A stretch of DNA of 64,000 nt from Amaurobius ferox (GCA_951213105.1 OX578155.1:34245984-34309983), one strand, 5' to 3'. Positions 45,909 through 57,862 are shown, numbered from the stretch's first letter. Notes: generated by a model not told the origin, from the letters alone. Numbers and translations are program-made.

Positions 45909-46937
45909 CATTCAAACCTCCTAAAACACAATTTGTACAGTGTCAGATTAGTGCAAATCAGATTAATCCATACCGTGTTATATGGAAACCACATACTGTG
46001 TTGTATGGAAACAGCTTTATAAGAAACTCTCAGAGTTTGAATAAAACAGAACAATTTGTAGTGCGTTATATGGAAACCCCATAAAGTGAAACTCAAAACA
46101 TATAAATCACGCTGATTTGTTTTAAGTTATATAAAGGAGTTTTAGCGAATCTTGTTATGATGAATATGGTTATGAAATATAAGTTTATAGATACAAAAGG
46201 CAACGAATATACGTTTACATATTTCAAATAATTTTTATTGAGTTTAAGACTTCATATAAGAAAATTAAAAAAACAATTTGAAATATAAATTTAATAACTT
46301 TTTTCCAATAAAAATCCTATTAACGTTCCTCATTGTTGTCAAATATTAGTGGCCTAATTTTTCTTTTAACGTCCTCTTCACTTTGTATATCTTCATTTTC
46401 GTTTTCAAATGTAGTTTTATTTTGTAACTCTACCAAAATCTCTCTATAAGGTGCTAAGCAATTTTGTAATTCTCTTTTAAACTTGGCACTTCGCACTGTT
46501 GAAGGATCATTTCTATAAAGTAATTTTCTAATTGTTTACCCAAATTCAGTCCCCTTTTGACATCATTTAAAATGAAATTTGCAGGCCATTCTTCATCCAT
46601 ATTTTCATCTAACAATGCATTTGAGGTGAATGTATTAATATTTTAACAGGGGATTTCCCTGATAACTGAAATTGAAAAATGGTGATGTACGTTGATGAAA
46701 AAATAGGGGAATACCCCATTAATATCAACTGCAAAAATGTAATAGAAAAATTCATGCTATAAGGAGACTGCTTAAACTAATTGAGTTGTATTATAGTGAA
46801 ACAGTGTTATAAGACTACCACGTTGTATGGAAACTGTGTTGTATGAGTACCACGTTATGAGAGGGATACCCCAATTTTTGCTCCACTTTACATAGAAACC
46901 GCATTATGATAGTACAGCATTATAGGAAGGTTGACTG
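45909..46937 (-). mobile_element. Tigger/pogo-like element, copy 2, non-autonomous
   Basis: Ends CATTCAAACCTCCTAAAACAC (45909) and its near complement ..TATAGGAAGGTTGACTG (46937) are flanked by TA at 45907-45908 and 46938-46939, as in Tc1/mariner-Tigger elements. Subterminal blocks of the GTTATATGGAAACC type repeat several times at both ends. A coding remnant (minus, 46640-46330) includes MDEEWPANFILNDVKRGLNL, then GKQLENYFIE and the acidic tail seen in copy 1. No DDE core remains. Confidence 0.82.
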
Positions 46938-46939
46938 TA

Positions 46940-49900
46940 TATCAGCAGAGATATTGTATAGAGGGGGTAGCATTGACGTTATGTCACTGTAGCAACGGCC
47001 GATGCAAATTTCAGCTTCTTACAACTGGAGTCCAAATATGCTATGTGGTGATTCGAGTCTACTTTATAGAGTTGAATTTTAAGCTCCTATGATCTATAAA
47101 ATATAAAGAGATTACGATAGCGTGTAGACTGAGTTATACCGTATTAGTCTATAAAATATTTTTCAATTAATTATTTTTAGTGCTGGACTGTTTTATTATC
47201 TAATCATGGTACTTCATTGTAGTGAATTTATATGCATCGAATTGCAATTATTATGCAAAAAAAAAAAAAAAAAAAAAGGATTAGAACTTTATGAAAAAGA
47301 TCAGAACTTTTTCCTTAAATAGGGTATAGGGATATATTGCACCATTAGGTACTTTAAACATTTTTAACATTTTGCAGCAAAGGAGAACATAAAAATCACT
47401 GGAAAGCCATAGCTATTTTACAAGTGAATAATTTATTCATCTAAAAGCAAGGTCATACAGTAGTCAGGGGGCTTAACCTAACATTTTTACTAAGAGTTAA
47501 AAAAAATAAGAAGCATGATTTACATAATGATGGATCTAAGCATTGATTCTATTCAATGTTTAAATTGAATGTTCAGTTATGAAGTTGCAAATTTCAATTA
47601 GGGAGGGGGGGGGGGGGGGGGTGCGAGTAGGGTCATTCCTTAGTGTTATAAGTTACGTTTTCATTATTTCCAAAAGTTTAGTTTTGACTAACACTAAATT
47701 CGGTGAATTCTTTCCAGTTTAATCTCTGAATAAAAAAATATCTTCTGTTTTTTTTTCAAAGCTTCGAGTTCTGATGAACAAGTTGACTTTACAGACGGGA
47801 TTCTATAAAATGAAAATTGCTTATGCCGTTCAGTATGATGAAAACAATTGAAAATAGTACAGAACACCATATTGAAAGCTTGAAAGCATAGCTGCAGGAC
47901 TCCAGTTCGAAAGAGCAGATGACGCAGTTGAGCTGTGACATCAAATGCTACCCGTCTATAGAAGGAATCTGTTTGTTAATCCTTCTAATTGTAAATTAGC
48001 TGTCATTTCAATTCCTAAGACATTTGTTATATTTACTAATTCTTTAGCAAGCTCATTAGTTTAACAACCAAAAGTTGGCCATTTCTTGAAATTCAAAGGT
48101 AGTTTATTTCTTTAGAATTTTTTACTTTTCTTTCTAAATCTTCCTTCAAGGGTTTAGGCTTGTTTTGGGGGATACCACCAGTATTTGGGTTAAAAAACAT
48201 GAATTTCTCTGCAACACTCAAGTACAGGAAAGTCAATGACGTCAAAAATCAAGTGATTATGGGAAATGAAAAGTCTTTCATAACCAAACTCATTGCCCAG
48301 GGGAATTAAAACTTCAGCAAGTGATGACCAGTTCATTCTGACACACTAAGAGCCACCCAGTTAAGGGACATAAGATAAAAGCAAAACAGCTGACCAAGTC
48401 AGATAAATACCAACCTAAAAACTAAAAAAGGGGAAAACAAAACTGCACATTACTTATTCCAAACCACGAACACCAGAAAACAAACACCACATAGACAGCA
48501 GGATACCAAAACACAACATGACACACACACAAGACCCGTGAACCAAGACAACCTTCCACCTTGGCCGCCCTTCTCAGGTTCGACACCAACCAAACTATAA
48601 CTGAGAAAATTTTGAACTTTGCAAAAGAAAAGAAACTTATAGTAATTTATGAGGCAGACAAGATAGAGCACAATTCAACAAGCTATCAGTATCTATGTAG
48701 ACTTTTTTTTTTTGTTCAGAAAGAGAGGGTAAGCTAAGCAGAATGTTTTGCTTCTTTCATTTATACTTTTGATTCCGCTAATGAAGTGCTGATTTCAGAA
48801 GAAAAGAAACTTTAAGAGAATAGAAATAAAAACTTTCACAATCACTAAGATTTTGATTACATTCCTCACAATCATAATTAAAAGCTATTTCTTTTATTTT
48901 GAGTATTTAAAAAAAACAGCTAAAACACTTATAGAGGTTTGAGAAAATCTATAATTAGACCACTTGCAATTTGGCAAATTCAATCATTTGTTTATTCAGG
49001 GTTCTATAATCAAGAAGAAAAATCTCCCCTCCCCCCCACACACTACTTTGGGTTATGAGGGGGAATTTTAAAATGTTTCAGGAGAGATTAAAAAATATTC
49101 ACAATAAAATACACACTTCTTATAAATTTTTTACACTGCTTACTTTTTATTTTTCTGCTAAAATTAACATCAACAAAAATTCACAGAAATACTTATATTT
49201 TTTATACAGTAATATTATTAATATGCATTTATAATTACTACCATCTTATTTTCAGTATTTATTATATTTTTTAAACTTATTTCTTAACATTTTTCAATTT
49301 AAAATTTATCTTTAAATTATTTCCTTTTCCTCATTTCTTAAAAGTTTCCCAAATTTACAGATTGTATATATTTATTTACATTTTTTATTTAATTTTATAT
49401 TTAGTTCATTTCTGAATGTTCTAAATATTTATGGCTGCTAGATACTTTCTTATTTTGTTTAAAATCATACCAATGATTTTAAACAAAATATGTTTTTCAG
49501 GTATTTCATAAATTGCAGGATATCCTTAAAATTTTTATTTACCATCTATTATTTAAATACTTTTGAGGAAATTTTAAATCCATATTTTTTTTACAATTTA
49601 ATAATTTCAGATTTTTTTTTTCGGTTTTATTTTTATCAAAACTATCGATTATTTCCAATATTGTTTGTTATCCCCCCCCCCACCCACCCTCCTTCCTCCC
49701 TTATATATACATTGAGCTTTCACATATTGATCCAAATTCTAACCCAAAAACATTTTATTGCAATTTAGCACAATGATAATCGGCAGTAAGAACCCTGATC
49801 AGTATTAGTTTGTAGACGAGTAATCATATTTCACTTTTGAGTAATTTCTTCCAAAAGTAGAATAAGATACTTTTTCCTGGATATAAGCATGGATAAATAT

Positions 49901-49979
49901 TCAAATTAATGTTATGATTACATTTTTTGTGAATTCTAACATACTTCACAATAAAGGGTTCTTGAAAGTATATGTACAG
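46940..49979. other. non-coding stretch
   Basis: No gene recognised. There is a run of 21 A at 47257-47277 and a run of about 17 G at 47605-47621, and C-rich or pyrimidine-rich runs near 49025 and 49670-49700. Confidence 0.45.
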
Positions 49980-50503
49980 AGAATATTTAAATTATTAATT
50001 ACAACAAAGCCTTTCTGGCACACCTCATAAATAAAGGGTTTCTAATCCATTACACACCAAGAAGACTGTTCAACCTACTCTTTTGATAAAATTTCTGACA
50101 CACCTCACAAATATCTATTTAGTATGAGTAGAGATAAATATTCAAATCACCTTTCAGAAGTATTTTCTGATCTGATACGCCTCGTAAATAAACTGTTTTT
50201 TACAAGTATGAGTACAAAGATGAGGAGACTTCTGCTATAACAGTGAATTGTATTCAAGCATGAATATTAGAATAAAGATGAATACTTAAATAGCTCCTTC
50301 AATTAAATCTTTTCTGGCACAAAAACTCAAAAAAATTTTTTAACCAATATGAATACAGGGATAAGTATTAATACTAATTCTGTAATTAACATTTCTCTGG
50401 CACCCTTCTCAAAGAAATTGTTTTTCACCAACTTGAGTATGGAGTTCAGCATACAAATTACCCTTTTGATAAATTCATTCCTAGAACATTTCATATAATT
50501 TTT
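49980..50503 (-). pseudogene. decayed zinc-finger remnants downstream of the C2H2 gene
   Basis: On the minus strand, finger-like pieces (for example CEVCQK-like and NLNIYL-like text about every 84-100 bp) continue past the stop at 50504, but with frameshifts and stops. Confidence 0.6.
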
Positions 50504-51616
50504 TCACATATCAGACGATTTCTTATCAGTATGAGTACGAAGATGAGTATTCAAATTACTACTCTGATAAAATCCTTTTTGACACACCCAACAAATATAC
50601 TTTTTTTTACCACTATGTATACGGAGATGGCAATACAAATTACTTCTAAATTTAAATTTCTTCTGGCACACATGACAAGTAAATGGTTTTTCATCAGTAT
50701 GAGTAAGGAGATGACTAGTCAAAGAATTCTTACGATTAAATCCTTTTTGACATATCTCGCAAATAAAAGGTTTCTCACCAGTATGAGTACGAAGATGCAT
50801 ATTCAATGTACTTCTTTCATTAAATCCTGTATGGCACACCTCACAAATATACCTCTTTTTACCAATATGAGAAAGGAGATGTGTATTCAAAGCACTGCAT
50901 TGAGTAAATCCTTTCTGACAAATCTCACAAGTAAATGGTTTTTCTTCAGTATGAGTAAGGAGATGGCTATTCAAAGTACTACGTTGATTAAATCCTTTCT
51001 GGCACACATTACAAGTAAATGGTTTTTCGTCACTATGAGTAAAAAAATGATTATTCAAATTACTTCTTCGATTAAATCCTTTATGGCATACTTCACAATT
51101 AAAAAGTTTCTTATCAGTATGAGTCAAGAGATGTCTATTTAAATTACTCTTTTGATTAAATCCTTTCTGGCAAACATTACAAATAAACTGTTTTTCATTA
51201 GTATGAGTACGAAGATGTATATTCAAAACACCCCTTTGATTAAATCCCTTCAAGCAAACCTCACAAACAAAAAGTTTTTCATCAGTATGAGTAAGAAGAT
51301 GATTTTTCATATTAGACCTATGATTAAATCCTTTTTGGCAAATCTCACAAATAAAAGGTTTCTTACCAGTATGAGTTCGAAGATGAGTATTCAAATTACA
51401 CCTGTTAGTAAATCCTTCCTGGCAAATATCACAAATAAAATTTTTTTTATCAGTATGAGTACGGAGATGAATATTCAAAACATTCTTGCGATTAAACCCT
51501 TTACGGCACACTTCACAAAAGAACAGTTTTTCAACAGTATCAGTGCATTGATGAGTAATCACTTGTTTTGAATCAAATCCCTCCATTCTAAGAGAAAAAT
51601 GAATTTTCAATAGCAA
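50504..51616 (-). CDS. C2H2 zinc-finger protein with 12 tandem fingers
   Basis: 370 residues with 12 intact C2H2 fingers (C-x2-C-x12-H-x3-H), from FFCEVCRKGFNRKNVLNIH to YICWVCQKGFYQSSNLNTH. Finger core is CxxCxKGFNxRSxLNxHLxTH. Linkers are THTDEKPF and variants (THTDKK, THTGKK), less canonical than in the 22909-24774 gene, so the two belong to different subfamilies. Presumed nuclear DNA-binding; target unknown. N-terminus (about 30 residues) has no recognised domain. Start ATG at 51616 was chosen as the first in frame; upstream on the minus strand a broken finger (CDVFEKRFYERNQLN) suggests the original gene was longer. Confidence 0.85.
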   Translation of the reverse strand: MLLKIHFSLRMEGFDSKQVITHQCTDTVEKLFFCEVCRKGFNRKNVLNIHLRTHTDKKNFICDICQEGFTNRCNLNTHLRTHTGKKPFICEICQKGFNHRSNMKNHLLTHTDEKLFVCEVCLKGFNQRGVLNIHLRTHTNEKQFICNVCQKGFNQKSNLNRHLLTHTDKKLFNCEVCHKGFNRRSNLNNHFFTHSDEKPFTCNVCQKGFNQRSTLNSHLLTHTEEKPFTCEICQKGFTQCSALNTHLLSHIGKKRYICEVCHTGFNERSTLNMHLRTHTGEKPFICEICQKGFNRKNSLTSHLLTHTDEKPFTCHVCQKKFKFRSNLYCHLRIHSGKKKYICWVCQKGFYQSSNLNTHLRTHTDKKSSDM

Positions 51617-51720
51617 GAAAACGGGTGTTCAGTTGATTTCTTTCATAAAATCTTTTTTCGAACACATCACAATTATACTGTTTTTCACCATCATATGCAT
51701 GGTATAAGTATTAATATAAA
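51617..51720 (-). pseudogene. broken finger upstream of the C2H2 frame
   Basis: Reads as one degenerate finger (CDVFEKRFYERNQLN) out of frame with the gene. Confidence 0.5.
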
Positions 51721-52029
51721 TAATTTCCATATCAAATTATTATGGGCAAGTCCTACAACTTACAAATGTATTAGGATACAATCATACACAGATTTAAATA
51801 TTCATACTTTACTTTATTTCCAGAACAAGCACATTAATCAAAACAGAGTTAGTGTTCGAATATAAATAAAAATTCGAATAGTAAAGTGTATGCACTACAT
51901 AAAGTGATATGTCACAAGCAGTTCAGAACGCAGACGTATATATTTAAATCTTCATACTAAGTGCATTTACTACAAAATTCCAAATAGAGTTGCTTACTAA
52001 GTGGTGAATCATTCATAATATGAATCGAC

Positions 52030-52309
52030 TCAAAGAATACTCGATGGTTTCTTGATTGAAGAAGTGCCTAGCACATTATGCTTTAGACTTCGGACTGTGG
52101 CTGGAGTATCCTGAAGATATGGTATTAGTTGTACGGATTGCAGGTTGACCAATGGAAATCCTCCTGGAGTGGAGGTGGGTGGTCTTAAGTTTCCAGTGTG
52201 GGCGGTCTTCCAGTTGCCGAGGTGGGCGGTCCTTCCAATGGAAAGAGTTGCACGAGGAGTACTGGAGAACTGCAGCCTGCCGCAGCTGTACAAAACCACA
52301 GCAATCAAG
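52030..52309 (-). other. sequence after jockey ORF1; no ORF2 recognised
   Basis: The minus strand has an open 92-codon frame but no endonuclease motif. It directly follows the ORF1 stop. A jockey ORF2 should begin about here, so the element appears 3'-truncated or its start is unrecognised. Confidence 0.35.
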
Positions 52310-54292
52310 TTAAGAATTGTTCGGGGGGTTTTCCTGACTTTTAAGATTTGAGAGGTACTTTATTAACTCGAAAGTTTTAGCCATGGGATCTCTGTCGGAT
52401 TTTAGTATATTCATGACTTCCCGAAGGAGACCCTGGATGTCTGTGATTTTAAATACTGTCTCAAGCTCTTTAAAGAATTTTAAGAATTCTAAAAATAAAT
52501 TAGTGCCCTGATCGGGGGTTTTAGTACTATGTTCAGATGACTTGGTGTTCTCCTGCTCTTTGGAGATTCCTTGCTCCATCTCGGCAGGGGTCATAGTCAT
52601 CTGAGCAGGAACTTTACTGCTTTGTGGAAGTTTAGGGAAATTTTCCTCATCACGGAGGGGAAGAGTATTTTTAGGATTTTTGGGTCCAGGGTTTTGGCTA
52701 CGCATTAGTTTTCGATAATGTGGATTTTTTGGGCAGTGCCGAAAGTTGGCGGGGTGAGCTCCACCACAATTTGCACATTTAGCCGGGGTTTGTCTTGACT
52801 TTTCGCACGAGCGGGTCTCGTGGCCTTCGCCACACTTAACACACCTAGGTGGGAGACTGCAGTTCTCTGAGGAATGATTAAAAAGCTGACAGTTAAAACA
52901 CATCGTATATCCTTTACTTTTGAATGCCTGGATCCTGATTCTCATGCTTAAAAGGTTGTCTATCTCATATATCCTCTCCCATTTCTCAGCCGGCTGGAGG
53001 CAGACTAAGAAGATGGGGAGGGGGGATCTATCACGCCTACTTTTGAGTTGCGTAACCCTGACTAGTTGGAAACCCTGGGATGCAATTGCATCCTTCAGGT
53101 CTCCAATGTCAGTGTTCGCGGGCATACCTTTGATGACTACTTTTTTGGGTCGCTCAGATTTTAGATTTATTGCACTGAAGGGGACCTCTAATTGGGTTAG
53201 ATGACTCTGAACTCTCCTGTAGTCCTCAACGGACCCAGGAGTGATCCGAATCACCCTTCCCATCAGCAGTCCTTGAACAGGGAAATCTAACACTTGGTTT
53301 AGTCCGATTATGAGGGCTCCCCAATTGCTTGAGGAGTCCACATAAAAGGAGGAGACTTTACTTGGTTTGGGGTCATTTTCTGTGCTATCTACCTGGTTTT
53401 CCAGGGGCTGAAAACTGTTTTTTAAGGGAGGCATGGCCTCTGGGCGCTCAGTGGGGCTAATCCCCTCGCTTGGCTTCCTGCGCTTATTGCGCGGAGCTTT
53501 GAAGTTTAAGCCAAAACTATTGGCGATCGCTTCTTTGTACTCCTCGTACAACACGTCCTCACCCGTCGTTGGGTATCTGAGTCTAACTACGACGCATTTC
53601 GTGGCATGGTAAGACTTCCTTGCCACGAGGGTCTCAGGAGTTGGGGACTCCGCTAGGAGAATAGCTTCCGAATGTATAATTACCAAGAGTTCTTTGGTGG
53701 GTTCCGCCTTGTCCACGTCTTCCGCCTCTTGGATGGCTATCTCATTTTGCATATTCTGTATCACCCAGTCATACGCTTTGCAGTGACTGTAAATCCGGAA
53801 AGCTACATCTTTAGATTGGTCTGGAACGTAGCCCAAGCTAGCCACACATCTATCCGCCATTGATGAAAAAGGGGGTGCGCGTGCTTGTCGATCGTCATCA
53901 GCATATTGCGCCGGCTTCTCCCTCCGAGCGTCACTGTCTGCTACCTTTCTCTTTTTCTTTTCTTCATCATCAATTTCCATAGACTCTGCCCAGGTGAGCT
54001 TCTCCTTGTCGAGTCTGTGTCGCTCGAACAGATTCTTTTCCTTCCTTTTGGCTCCATTTTCTAGGTCCTCTGTGGCACGCTGTCTCTCAGCTTCCTTCAA
54101 TTCCAATGCGCGTTGTTTTTCTGCCTCCTTCAGCTTTTTAGAACATGCGTAATCTGCGTTATGTTTTTCCAGTTCCTCTTGCATATTAGATCCGACTTCC
54201 TTTGGCTTTTCATCGGTGCTGCCTCCATTTACAATACTTATCTTTGGCGTTGGCACAGATTTCATATCCTTAGCTTTGCCCGACATGCTCAA
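52310..54292 (-). CDS. jockey-type LINE ORF1 (gag-like nucleic-acid-binding protein)
   Basis: 660 residues in one open frame. Residues about 35-120 are rich in Lys, Glu and Arg (coiled-coil-like). About 325-455 hold the region preceding the knuckles (SFYVDSSSNWGALI, ERPKKVVIKGMP, RRDRSPLPIFLVCL), matching the PRE_C2HC-type domain of X-element/jockey ORF1. About 464-520 hold three CCHC knuckles: CFNCQLFNHSSENC, CVKCGEGHETRSC and CANCGGAHPANFRHC. ORF1 of this class coats element RNA. The frame has no disruption I can see, so this is a recent copy. The 5' leader (54292-54430) shares sequence with the leader at 1237. Promoter signals are not seen. Confidence 0.92.
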   Translation of the reverse strand: MSMSGKAKDMKSVPTPKISIVNGGSTDEKPKEVGSNMQEELEKHNADYACSKKLKEAEKQRALELKEAERQRATEDLENGAKRKEKNLFERHRLDKEKLTWAESMEIDDEEKKKRKVADSDARREKPAQYADDDRQARAPPFSSMADRCVASLGYVPDQSKDVAFRIYSHCKAYDWVIQNMQNEIAIQEAEDVDKAEPTKELLVIIHSEAILLAESPTPETLVARKSYHATKCVVVRLRYPTTGEDVLYEEYKEAIANSFGLNFKAPRNKRRKPSEGISPTERPEAMPPLKNSFQPLENQVDSTENDPKPSKVSSFYVDSSSNWGALIIGLNQVLDFPVQGLLMGRVIRITPGSVEDYRRVQSHLTQLEVPFSAINLKSERPKKVVIKGMPANTDIGDLKDAIASQGFQLVRVTQLKSRRDRSPLPIFLVCLQPAEKWERIYEIDNLLSMRIRIQAFKSKGYTMCFNCQLFNHSSENCSLPPRCVKCGEGHETRSCEKSRQTPAKCANCGGAHPANFRHCPKNPHYRKLMRSQNPGPKNPKNTLPLRDEENFPKLPQSSKVPAQMTMTPAEMEQGISKEQENTKSSEHSTKTPDQGTNLFLEFLKFFKELETVFKITDIQGLLREVMNILKSDRDPMAKTFELIKYLSNLKSQENPPNNS

Positions 54293-54430
54293 CCGTAATT
54301 AGGCTTCACACGCCTAAGCAAAAGCACTAAAAATCTCCACGTGGTAGAATAATCCTAGAGCAACGTTGAAGTGCGTCCGAACACCAGCGCGGACCATCAA
54401 TACTCTGACAAAAAGAATACTGTGAAGCGA

Positions 54431-54949
54431 TTCACGTGATAGTGCCCTGCAAAAGAGAGGGCAGCATTTGAATTAGGATTGGGCGGACTTGAACGTCTCT
54501 TATTTCTGATTGGAGAGAGCAGCACGCCTTTCTAACGCTTCGTCACTCTGCTTATATTTTTCTTTATTTGTTTACTAACATAACTTCTTCCCCTGTCACT
54601 GTTATGATAAATTATAAAGCAGATTGCGCATTAGTGAATAACCAAACATTTGTATCATTTATCTTTATTTATTTTTCATTATGTCATCATATATTTGACT
54701 GCACTCAAACACTATGTCATAACTTGATTTGTTTAAGAAATATAGGCTGCATTTTACCGTGACGTATTTCAGAATAAATAGATAAATAAGGTCTTTTAAT
54801 AGCCATCTACTTACTCCTGTTGTGTAAAAGCTATTTGCATATAAAATAGGAAATTTTCTTTACAGAAACAACAGTGATTTAAATAAGTACACATATTGGT
54901 AAAAAACTATATATTTCTAAGAAGTGCCAATAAAATGTAATGTGATGCG
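54431..54949. other. upstream sequence with a tRNA-like remnant
   Basis: The minus strand of about 54485-54560 reads somewhat like a tRNA gene (GAGTGACGAAGCGTTAGAAAGG, then CGTTCAAGTCCGCC as a box B-like block). I cannot fold it to a convincing cloverleaf. A small hairpin (GCCCTGCAAAAGAGAGGGC) is adjacent. Confidence 0.25.
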
Positions 54950-56170
54950 TTCTTTAAATAGCTACGTTCGTACTCATGACAAACCATATATTTGTATTCT
55001 TTACAAATATATGGTTAATCAAAATAATAAAAAAATCAATATAGGTAATCAATAAATAAAAAATTCAATAAATGTTTAGTCAAAATAATAAAAAATTCAA
55101 ACATAAGTGTTCTTTAAATATATATACATGTGGTATAATACTGGTGAGAAACAATTTGTGAGGTGTACCAGAAAGAATTTAGTCAGATGAGTAATTTTAA
55201 TACATATCCTTATACATATAGGTAAATGATGTCTGAATTATGTCAGAAAAAATTTCAAGCAGGATCAGTTTGGTATCCATATGCGAACTCATACAGTTGA
55301 GAAACCATATACTTATGAGGTGTGCCATAAAAAATTCAATACAATGAATTATTTAACTATCCATGGTCGTACACACCTGTATACTTGTGAAATGTGTCAA
55401 AAAGAATTCAACCATAAGCAATCTTTAAATATACATATATGTACGTACATGCACTGATAAAAAACCATATACTTGTGAGGTATTCCAGAAAATGTTTTAT
55501 AAAACAAGTTTTTTGAGGAGACACAGTATTATACACACTGGTGAGAAACCATTTACTTGTGAGATGTGCCTGAAAAAACTTTCTCAGAGGGCTAATTTAA
55601 AATAAAAACATATGTTTATGCATAAAGGTGAAAAAACATTCACTTGTGAATTTTGTCAAAAAGTATTTATGAGAAAAGATAATTTAAGTCAACATATTCT
55701 AATTCATACTGTTGAAAAACCGTTTTCCTGTGAGGTGTGTCAAAAAGAATTTATTCGAAAGAAGGATTTATATATTCATTACCTTATTCATTCTAAAAAA
55801 ACACTATTTTCTTGTGAGGTATGCCAGAAAGGTTTCAATCGAATGCAATGTTTGAACAATCATATTCTTACTCATACTGATAAAAAAACCATATACATGT
55901 AATGTATGTCACAGAGGATTCATTCATAAATGGACATTGAATAATTATATCCATAATCATACTGGTGAGAAATCATTTACTTGTGAGGTATGCCAAAAAA
56001 AAGTTAATATGCAGTGCTCTTTGAGACGTCATTTGGTTATACACACTGGTGAAAAACCATATACTTTTGAAGTGTGTCAAAAAATTTGCTCAGAATAGTC
56101 ATTTGAAGAATTATATACATACTAATGATGTGAAACTAAATATTTATTTGTGAGGTGTTCCAAACAAAAT
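54950..56170 (+). pseudogene. decayed C2H2 zinc-finger array
   Basis: Plus-strand finger units follow each other with an 84-bp period: FVRCTRKNLV-like, ELCQKKFQ, GVCHKKF-like, CEMCQKEFNHKQSLNIH, EVFQKMFYKTS, CEMCLKKLSQRAN, then an open frame (55612-55902) with CEFCQKVFMRKDNLSQH, CEVCQKEFIRKKDLYIH and CEVCQKGFNRMQCLNNH, then further broken ones. Stops and frameshifts occur between most of them. Core text (CEVCQKGFNR) resembles the 50504-51616 gene, so it may be its relative in opposite orientation. Confidence 0.8.
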
Positions 56171-56368
56171 TTAAAAATTAGTCTTCCTTTACTAGACATA
56201 GCCATAAAAATACTGTTAAAAATAATTTATGGATGTATTATGAAAAATTCATTAAAACGAAAATAAACCTACATTTAATGAGATTCTTGTGTTAAAAAGG
56301 AAATTATAAATTTTCAATTGGTACAGTGCTAATTGAAGCCTGATTTGTTTTATGTTATCACACAAAAT

Positions 56369-57862
56369 GGCTGACCTTCCGCAAATGCGCTGAAGTAAAT
56401 TTTATCACTAATGCAGACGATTCGAGTAGGGTAGTCATGATATTGGAATGATGGCATGAAATAGGATGTGGTTTTTTTCCCTCCCGTCAATTCTTGGCAA
56501 TGCAGTGGTTTCTGGACAAGCATGATACTTCCAATGAAATGTTACTTTATGGAATATTAGTTTCACTCAGATATTTCAAAATATTTATTTGTTTCATTCA
56601 TTTATAATGGTATATTTAAAACTATGTACTGATTTAATAATTTAGAATAGTCATTTTGTAAAATACATATATAACGCAGTTTAATGAACTTTAGAAAAAT
56701 AAACAGTTTTGCTTATATTATAAAATATTTAGGAGCTAATGAACACTTTTAAAAGGTATAAAAACCATGGAGTGACCAGAAAACTTATAAGAAGGTAATG
56801 ATAGAATATTTAAATATTTATTTTAACATATCTGTGCTGTATTGTAACCAGAATGTTACAGAGAGGAGATGGCGATCGAATAGAGGACATTTCAAGTGCT
56901 AGATTTCATTTTGCAATAGGGATTCTATTGATAAATAATGTTAATGCTTACTAATTTCAATGCTAACTAATGTCAAATGGGGAGGGGTCATGACCTCTAA
57001 GCGCCCCTGCTTATGCACCTGGTACTAATTGAAGAAAGACAATTACTTTGGAAAATAATAGAAGGACCAGGGTTTGAACAGAAAACTTGTATATAAATAT
57101 AATGTATAAGATAATGAAATGTTTTTAAATAATAAAATTATTAAAATAATTTAAATAACTAATATAGGCAGGTGCATTTGAGAGTCATAACCTCTCCCCC
57201 ATTTGCTGTGCATTGACATTAGTTATGAATAGAATCCCTATTGCAAAACAAAATTAAGCATTCTAAATGTCCTCTTTTTGATCAGCACTCCCAACCTCTG
57301 TGAAATTTTGGCTATGATACAGCACTGATATGTTAAAACAAATATTTAAATATACTACAATATAGTTTTCTGCTCAACCCATGGTTTTTATATCTTTTAA
57401 AAGTGTTCATTAGCTCCTAAATATTTTATAATCTAAACAGAAATGTTTATTTTACTAAAGTTCATTAAAACAACATTATATTTGTATTTTTCCAAACTTA
57501 AATAAAATCATTAAATCAGTACGCACTTTTATTAAAATAAATAATGTTATTTTCTAATCTAAGCAAAAGTGTTTATTTTACAAAAGTTTATTAAAACAGT
57601 GTTATATTTGTATTTTTCCAACCTTAGATAAAATCATTAAATCAGTACATAGTTTTATTATAATGAATTTTTGTCACACATTATAAATGAATGAAACAAA
57701 TATATGTTCTGTACTGCAACATTTCATTGGAAGTATAATGCTTTTTAAAAATGCCAAGCCTGATGATCATTTCCGAAAATAAATGTAACTCCAGAAAAAT
57801 GCCAAACATTGGCGGCTATTGGTACTCAAATGATGTCATGGCGCATTTACAGAAGCTCAGCC
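56369..57862. repeat. 1.5-kb fold-back (inverted repeat with short spacer)
   Basis: Left arm 56369-56999 and right arm 57181-57862 are reverse complements over most of their length (outer ends GGCTGACC / GCTCAGCC; inside TTTAGGAGCTAATGAACAC against GTGTTCATTAGCTCCTAAA, and AAAAACCATGG against CCATGGTTTTT). The spacer is about 180 bp. The right arm has an internal tandem duplication that the left does not. No coding content and no clear target duplication. Confidence 0.85.
57421..57650. repeat. tandem duplication in right arm of fold-back
   Basis: The block TATTTGTATTTTTCCAA-C-TTA(A/G)ATAAAATCATTAAATCAGTAC occurs twice (about 57478 and 57609) after an ATAATCTAAACAGAAATG / TCTAATCTAAGCAAAAGTG lead. 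Unit about 130 bp. Confidence 0.8.

Noticed and set aside
50531..51571. Two plus-strand frames of 203 and 139 codons
   Set aside because: Antisense shadow of the 12-finger gene.
54485..54560. Possible tRNA gene on the minus strand
   Set aside because: Box B-like and box A-like text present but no convincing cloverleaf; kept only as a remnant note.
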